The notes beneath the pieces were generated by a model. That model was given only the letters and a program-made list of their open reading frames with translations, was not told the DNA's origin and searched no databases. A DNA stretch of 64,000 bases, from assembly GCA_964035575.1 (NCBI GenBank), contig OZ037856.1:1302001-1366000 (forward strand), in the 5' to 3' direction. The stretch comes from Rhynchopus sp. YZ270_cl-10 (Eukaryota > Euglenozoa > Diplonemea > Diplonemida > Diplonemidae). Both the position numbers and the translations under genes were made by a program. This document shows positions 58,529-64,000 of the stretch, piece after piece (position 1 is the stretch's first letter; every line of letters begins with the position of its first letter).

Positions 58529-58689
58529 TAGTGTACAAACCTTCTCTCAGTAGGGAAGCATGGTACACGTGAAAACACCTAAGTGCCCAGCCCACCAAAA
58601 CACCAACCAGTTGACACAAGCCAGATATTTATTTCGGGTTTGCAGGTTTGCAGATAACTCAACCAGTTAAGTAACCCCCAAGAACCCTA

Positions 58690-58865
58690 TTTTTCTTCTT
58701 TTCTGTACTTGGTCTATTTTTTTATGAGAATAGAAAGGAAAAGGGAAAAAATGGAGAAGATAATAAAGACAATAAAATGAACAGGAAAACGGAAATGGAA
58801 AAAAGAAAAAAGGATGACCAAAAAAGGTCGGGTTTAGAATAAAAGGTGGATGAAGAGCTTACCAA
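58690..58865 (-). mobile_element. 5'-truncated copy of the retroposon (right arm)
   Basis: Reverse complement of the left-arm copy. Read on the minus strand it is flanked by ATAAGGTTCTTGG before and ATAGGGTTCTTGG after its A-rich tail, a 13-bp near-perfect direct repeat that fits a target-site duplication. Both arms carry it, so it predates the inverted duplication. Confidence 0.7.
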
Positions 58866-59934
58866 GAACCTTATCAACCACACCAACCACACAAGCACCA
58901 GCCGGATAATGCATGTAACTGACCCCCGAGAACCCTATCAACCACACCAGCCAGATAACGCAACCTAGAACCCGCAAACCCGCGCACCCGCAAACCCGCA
59001 AACCCACACAACCACCAGACAGATAACGTAACCTAGAACCAGAAAACGCAACCTAGAACCAGCAGGTTCCCGCGCACCCGCACCCACCAGCCGGCTTATC
59101 GACCACACCAGCCAGATAACGTTGCCCGAACCCCGCGCACCCGCACCACCACACCAGCCGGATAACGCAACCTAGAACCCGCAAACCCGCGCACCCGCAA
59201 ACCCGCAAACCCGCACAACCACCAGCCAGATAACGTAACCTAGAACCAGAAAACGCAACCTAGAACCAGCAAGTTCCCGCGCACCCGCACCCACCAGCCA
59301 GCTTATCGACCACACCAGCCAGATAACGTTGCCCGAACCCCGCGCACCCGCACCACCACACCAGCCGGATAACGCAACCTAGAACCAGCAGGTTCCCGCG
59401 CACCCGCACCCACCAGCCAGCTTAGTGACCACACCAGCCAGATAACGCAACCTAGAACCCGCAAACCCGCGCACCCGCAAACCCGCAAACCCGCACAACC
59501 ACCAGACAGATAACGTAACCTAGAACCAGATAACGCAACCTAGAACCAGCAGGTTCCCGCGCACCCGCACCCACCAGCCAGCTTATCGACCACACCAGCC
59601 AGATAACGTTGCCCGAACCCCGCGCACCCGCACCACCACACCAGCCAGATAACACAACCTAGAACCCGCTAATACTCGCAAATAACAGTTTTTCAGTGCG
59701 TGAAACAGCTGAGTTACTGAACCCCGAGAAGACTGGATCCGGTGCACAGGGTGCCTTTTTGAAAAAAATCCGGTGCACAGGGGGCGCCTAAGTGAAAAAT
59801 CGGTGCACAGGGGGCGTATCCTGGAAAAATCCGGTGCACACGGGGCGACCAAAAACGGTGCACAGGGGGCGTCTTTGAACGGTGCACAGGGGGCGCCTAA
59901 AATCCGGTGCACACGGGGCGCCCCAAAAACGGAA

Positions 59935-60197
59935 AACCCGCAAACCCGCAAACCCGTAAACCCGCAAACCCGCAAACCCGCAAACCCGCAAACCCGCAAA
60001 CCCGCAAACCCGCAAACCCGCAAACCCGCAAACCCGCAAACCCGCAAACCCGCAAACCCGCAAACCCGCAAACCCGCAAACCCGCAAACCCGCAAACCCG
60101 CAAACCCGCAAACCCGCAAACCCGCAAACCCGCAAACCCGCAAACCCGCAAACCCGCAAACCCGCAAACCCGCAAACCCGCAAACCCGCAAACCCGC
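59935..60197. repeat. 9-nt array (CAAACCCGC)n
   Basis: About 29 copies at the outer edge of the right arm, with no counterpart at the outer edge of the left arm. The unit occurs one to three times within each ~200-nt repeat of the arms, so it was amplified from there. No stop codon in several frames; open frames through it are not genes. Confidence 0.95.
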
Positions 60198-60408
60198 ACA
60201 AGAAGAAAGCTCGCTAAAATGTAGGAGGCTGGTGTGGTTGTGAACAGAACTTATTTTTTATTGTCTGAAGGTTTTGCATTTTTACAAATGTGAATGCCGA
60301 AAAAATTGAATAGAAAAATGAATTAAACTTGGCTCACCCCTCATTTCTCTTTTCATAGCACTTTTGTACTCACACACCAAAAACAGGTGAACTATTTCTC
60401 AAAAAACT

Positions 60409-60973
60409 ATGAACACCATGAAGATTAAGCGGAAGCCAGTGCCCTTTGTGCAGAAGAAAGATGCACCAAGCATGTTGGCGGTGTTCAATGTGCAGGATCA
60501 AGCTCCTCATGAGAATGAGGAATTGCCACCAATTCCAGTGTGCTCCCAGAAGAAGGAGACAGTACTAACGAAGGTACAGGAGCAAGGCGTTAAAACAGAG
60601 GAGCAAACTCAGAAGGACTCTGTGCTTCCGTCAGAACAGGCCGCAGCATTGGAAATTCCTGTTTCTGCAGAAAGCTTTTCCTCAGTGACTGAAGAGCTGA
60701 AAGAGGTGAAACAGACTGTCTCAGATCTCAAGAAACAGCTGAACGAAGTGTTCCTTCTGTGTCAGGACATGAAAAAGGTATGTATCAACTTTTCAAGTAT
60801 CACTTTCAACAACTCAAACTCAACAGGAGCTAGACAGAAAGAGAAAGCGCGAAGCAGCAGAAGACGAAAAAATAGCAAAGACGTGTTATGCTCACGAATG
60901 CTCTAGTACTTGGAGGGGAAGGGAATTTCAACACAAAGGTGCTCTTTTCCAGCACAATAAAGCACATCATTAG
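60409..60973 (+). CDS. Small coiled-coil protein with a C2H2 finger, spliced
   Basis: I do not recognise this gene as a whole. Exon 1 is 60409-60777, exon 2 is 60827-60973, and the 49-nt intron is GTATGT...CAACAG. Without splicing the frame ends at 60906. Spliced, the helix VTEELKEVKQTVSDLKKQL continues as ELDRKRKREAAEDEK and the protein ends in a C2H2-type finger, CYAHECSSTW ... LFQHNKAHH. About 171 residues. It is less GC-rich than the host genes to the left and closer in composition to the Helitron just downstream, so it may be an accessory gene of that element or of a neighbouring one. The AG at 60386 (AAAAACAG), 22 nt before the ATG, is acceptor-like. Confidence 0.65.
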
Positions 60974-61505
60974 AGAATAATTTTTTTTTTTTCGTTTGGG
61001 GGTATTTCTTATCGCAGAGAATGTGCAAATTACTTCTTCCTGCGCAAAAATATGGGTTCCCCTTTTTTTAATGCACATGCAGATTGGTTTTAATTTTTGT
61101 CAAAATTTTCAAGATCATTTTTTAATTATTTTTTTTTGAAAACTTAGTTGTGAGACTTTTTTATTTTCCTTCTTGAAAACTCAAAACTTTCTCCCACCCA
61201 CCATTTTATATTTTCTACAATACAATTTCTAGCAATTTATCACAACTATTCAAAACTAACATAACAGTGGTCTGGGTACTTTACTTTTTGCAAAAAAAAA
61301 AATGAAAAGACAACGAAAGCGAGGAAAGATCTGATGATGGGCACACTAATAAGAAGGCTAATACAAAGACAACATAAGCTGAAGAGGGAAACACTTCCCC
61401 AAAACGAAAGAGAGTTTAATGAGAATTAATATTTCTATTCACATTGTTTCCCAGATTCCTTCTTTCTTCACATACATTAGCATAGGAACACATGGCATAA
61501 ATAAT
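60974..61505. other. A/T-rich region with a diverged duplicate of the downstream coding start
   Basis: 61302-61390 begins ATGAAAAGACAACGAAAGCG and aligns, with gaps and a stop, to the start of the Helitron-linked coding sequence at 61506 (ATGAAAAGGCAACGTAGTGA); AAGGCTAATACAAAGACAAC likewise parallels AAGCCTAAGACAACAAAAGA. CCCAG ending 61454 is an acceptor-like site before 61506. Confidence 0.5.
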
Positions 61506-64000
61506 ATGAAAAGGCAACGTAGTGAGAGCGGGTCTGCGGATGGGCGTGCTGACAAAAAGCCTAAGACAACAAAAGAAGCAACACAGGAGGCAGAAGAAGA
61601 TGATACAGAAGCTTTTCAAAAACAGACTGGAGAGGATGATGAAGAAAAGGAAAAAACAGAAGATGAGCGCAATGAACCTACAACAGTAGAATGCAGTACA
61701 AAACGGAAGAGGGGAGATGATGAACCAAGAAGTGCGCAGGAGCAGAAACCTTTCATTTGTGAAAACTGTGGTGCCAGCTTTGCAGTAGATAAACAGCTCA
61801 AAGCACACAAAAAAGGCTCAAAAAAATGCAAAAAAACGTGTCCAAAGTGCAGAATTACGTTTTCTAATTTCCTTGAGAGGCACAATCATCAGAAGGGCTG
61901 CACAGGTGGGTTTCAGGAAGCACCTTCTACTCCTTCTCCTCAGGAAGCACCTTCTACTCCTGATGTGCCACCCCCCAAGAAGCAAAAACTGGATAAGACT
62001 TCAGACGGCCGTTTCAAATGTCCTAATTGCGATGCTACATACAAACGTATTCACAAATTGACGGAGCATCTGAAAAAATGTCAACCTGCCTGTACTCTTT
62101 GTAGGCGCAGTTTTTCATCACCTCTGCAGGCACAGAAGGAAAATCATGCGTGCTTAGGAAAACTTTGCTGTGAGCACTGTGGGGAAGAATTCACCGAGGT
62201 TAAAAACATGAAATCACATGCAGCAACCTGCGAAAAAACATGTCCGTACTGCTATGCACAGTTTGCAGAGGTAAATATTCTACTGAAACACATCACACAA
62301 TACTGCCTGAGGTTCAAAACTCTCAATTGCAAAATGGACTATCTTTCATACATTTTGCTTGGACAGGATGAGAGAGAGTTACAAAAGGAGAATGTGAGTG
62401 CTATAACACCTGCACTGTCTGCTAGTGTTGCAGCAGTTTTGTGTTTGGCAGCCATAGAACTTCCCCAGTACTTTGACTTCAACGATTACACACCGCCGTT
62501 ATTTTCCTGGCTGTTCCATTCAGCTGAAGTATTTCGCATTTCGGCGTTAAGGACTTCTTCAAGGCCATACTATGCCACACAGGATAATCTGCTAAGGTTC
62601 CAAAAAGTGCTGCTGTGGTCACACATAAATGTTCCCTTGATTAAGGACAACAAACCAAAATCTCACACCTTCAACGACTGTGTGGTCGACATCATGCAAA
62701 AAAAATGGGATCTCAGAAAGCTAAAGTCACTTGAAACAAAAAGGCAGCAGACGTATACCAAACTTGATGAGCTTGAGGAGGTTAAAGCTAGGATTTTTTT
62801 GCTTGAGCATGAGGCCAGTTTTGTTACGCTGAGAAACGTGGACCCAATGTCAAAAATGGTGTTCGACCCAGCTTCTGTGGAGGAAGCAAAGTCTATATGG
62901 AGTGCACGGCAAATAAGAAACCTCAAGGAGCTCATGATCAAAGAGCAGAACCTCATGGGGGAGCTTATAGAGAAACATTCCAAAGCTGATTTTGACGTTG
63001 TACAGTCAGAGGCAAAATACATGTCTGGGACCCTGTTTCACGAAGCAGTATTGTTGAGGAACAAAGAGCTGATCTAAACAGAAAGCTGCAGAGACAGGGA
63101 GTCAAAAAAATATTCACCTACCGGCACCTGGGGGCAGCACTGCGCGAAGAGGTGGATGACAGCATTAAGAAGCACTCATGCGGAGAGATGGACAAACCCT
63201 GCAAGCATTGCGGGGCATTGCTGTTTCGTGGAGAGTCATCAAAAATATGCTGCACTGGTGGAAAGGTGTCCCTGCCAGATATGCCCAAAATAATCAGCCA
63301 AGACCACCTTGAACTTCTTCAGGACAAATTCTACAAAAGGGTTTCAATTCAGCTGAACGCATTCTTCGCGATGGTAGAGAACAAAATCCGCCGAGACAGC
63401 CGTGTGCCAAAGGGCTTCTCAGCAGTGGCTCTGGAAGGTAGGGGATTAAAAAAATTCAATGGCTTTTATGACGATGCTCTCACAGAGTCCTGGTTTGTTG
63501 ATCCAAACGTCAGCAGCACAGACAATAAAAAAAGCATGACTGGAGGGGTCCTCCCTGACAATCTTCTTGGTCTTGCTGAGAAGTGTCATCTTCTTCTTGG
63601 AGACAATGCATTTGCAGCAAAGTTCAAAGCAATTTCACAGCAGTATAAGGGTCGCGAGGATGAGCTGAAGAAGATGAGGATTGACTTCCATGAAGTCCTG
63701 GCAAGCAAGACAGGGTCAGAATATACAACCGATGAGGCAAAGGGTGCTGTTAAGATGTTCTACACCATCGATGAAGCCGCACCTGCAGAGCGCAAATTTA
63801 CTGTGTACCCAATGTTTACGTGTGCTGAAAATGGGGGTAAGGATCCAAAGTGGAACGCACCAATCATCATTGATGACTTTAACCAACTCTATGAACTGTT
63901 TTCATATCCATTAGCCCATCTGAATCCCACCGAGAATAATGGGTTCCGCCTGAAGATGCCTCACAGGGTGGTGAACCGCGGAGCTGCATCTGACAGTGAT
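61506..64000 (+). mobile_element. Helitron-type protein, N-terminal part, with C2HC zinc-finger leader
   Basis: Helitrons are rolling-circle DNA transposons. The first part (61506-63047) has a basic/acidic leader and six Cys2-His-Cys fingers (CENCGASF, CPKCRITF, CPNCDATY, CTLCRRSF, CEHCGEEF, CPYCYAQF), then a helical region. From 63098 another frame continues to the edge with the Helitron hallmark CKHCGALLFRGE ... ICCTGGKVSLP and, near the edge, YELFSYPLAHLNPTENNGFR, equivalent to 'YDPLQYPLLFP.GE.GW'. The frames are joined if 63048-63097 is a 50-nt intron (GTATTG ... CTAAAC branch-like site ... GACAG); otherwise it is one frameshift near 63065. The Rep catalytic HUH and helicase motifs lie beyond the window. 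An in-frame ATG at 61419 is less likely, as a CCCAG precedes 61506. Confidence 0.75.

Larger units (their letters stand above)
57920..59935. repeat. Right arm of the large inverted repeat
   Basis: Reverse complement of the left arm. It lacks the 1.27-kb retroposon and reads straight through its target site (GTGCGTGAAACAGCTG near 59696-59711). Its 9-nt array is longer than the left one, and it carries a 10-nt array that is a single copy on the left. Single-base differences are scattered, so the arms are not newly made or recently converted throughout. Confidence 0.9.

Noticed and set aside
57148-58619. Open frames of Val-Tyr-Thr / Ser-Ile-His type over the 9-nt arrays
   Set aside because: Nine is a multiple of three and the unit has no stop, so the frames are by-products of the repeat.
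59583-60243. Open frames over (CAAACCCGC)n
   Set aside because: Simple repeat translation with no independent coding evidence.
1-64000. tRNA, 5S rRNA and U-snRNA genes
   Set aside because: I looked for B-box-like GGTTCGA and U6-like core sequence and found only matches inside coding regions.

Overview
The window comes from a unicellular, flagellated eukaryote. Coding sequence is GC-rich and intergenic DNA is full of A/T homopolymers. Short spliceosomal introns (mostly about 50-90 nt) almost all begin GTATG and end ACAG. At least six of some twenty host genes belong to cilia, basal bodies or microtubules: a TTLL9-type tubulin ligase, the dynein-2 intermediate chain WDR34, jouberin/AHI1, an AIR9-like protein, a kinesin-3-like motor and NME7. 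All 20 host genes or gene remnants, plus the two transposon-associated genes at the right end, lie on the + strand, and nearly every start codon has a pyrimidine-rich tract and an AG shortly upstream. That pattern resembles polycistronic transcription with spliced-leader trans-splicing, as in Euglenozoa. I treat it as a hypothesis; species and group are not determined.

Layout. 1-18,220: TTLL9 (5' end cut by the window edge), a PPR protein, an unknown Ser/Thr-rich nuclear-type protein, cyclin L with an RS tail, a PQ-loop membrane protein, an RPRD/Rtt103-type CID protein, WDR34 and AHI1. 18,595-37,410: a cold-shock/CCCH RNA-binding protein whose probable last intron carries decayed piggyBac-like pieces, glycine amidinotransferase, a membrane-anchored prolyl 4-hydroxylase, a coiled-coil protein, a SAM-domain protein, a four-GAF cyclic nucleotide phosphodiesterase, ribosomal protein eL21 and the AIR9-like protein. 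37,411-46,114: the kinesin and NME7, separated by long gene-poor stretches. 46,115-50,830: a 1,571-residue secreted multidomain protein (LamG, LamG, HExxH zincin, SASA esterase, cadherin-like, LamG). 52,381-53,855: a frame-broken secreted-protein gene.

From 53,858 to about 60,200 the sequence becomes a composite satellite: a 13-nt array, blocks of a GTGCAC-centred motif in both orientations, and an inverted repeat with arms of about 2-3 kb. The arms carry 9-nt and 10-nt arrays and ~200-nt G-rich repeats. They also hold a poly(A)-tailed retroposon family with target-site duplications; one copy sits in the left arm only, and its empty site is preserved in the right arm. 60,409-64,000 holds a small spliced zinc-finger gene and the N-terminal part of a Helitron-type protein running off the right edge.

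Smaller mobile elements recognised by their ends: a hAT-like MITE with 8-bp TSD (25,339-25,552), a Tc1/mariner-like MITE with TA TSD (27,796-27,901), two members of a MITE family with 5-bp TSDs (29,654-29,740 and 39,022-39,168), two other foldback elements, and several dispersed short intergenic repeat families. No tRNA, rRNA or CRISPR was recognised.
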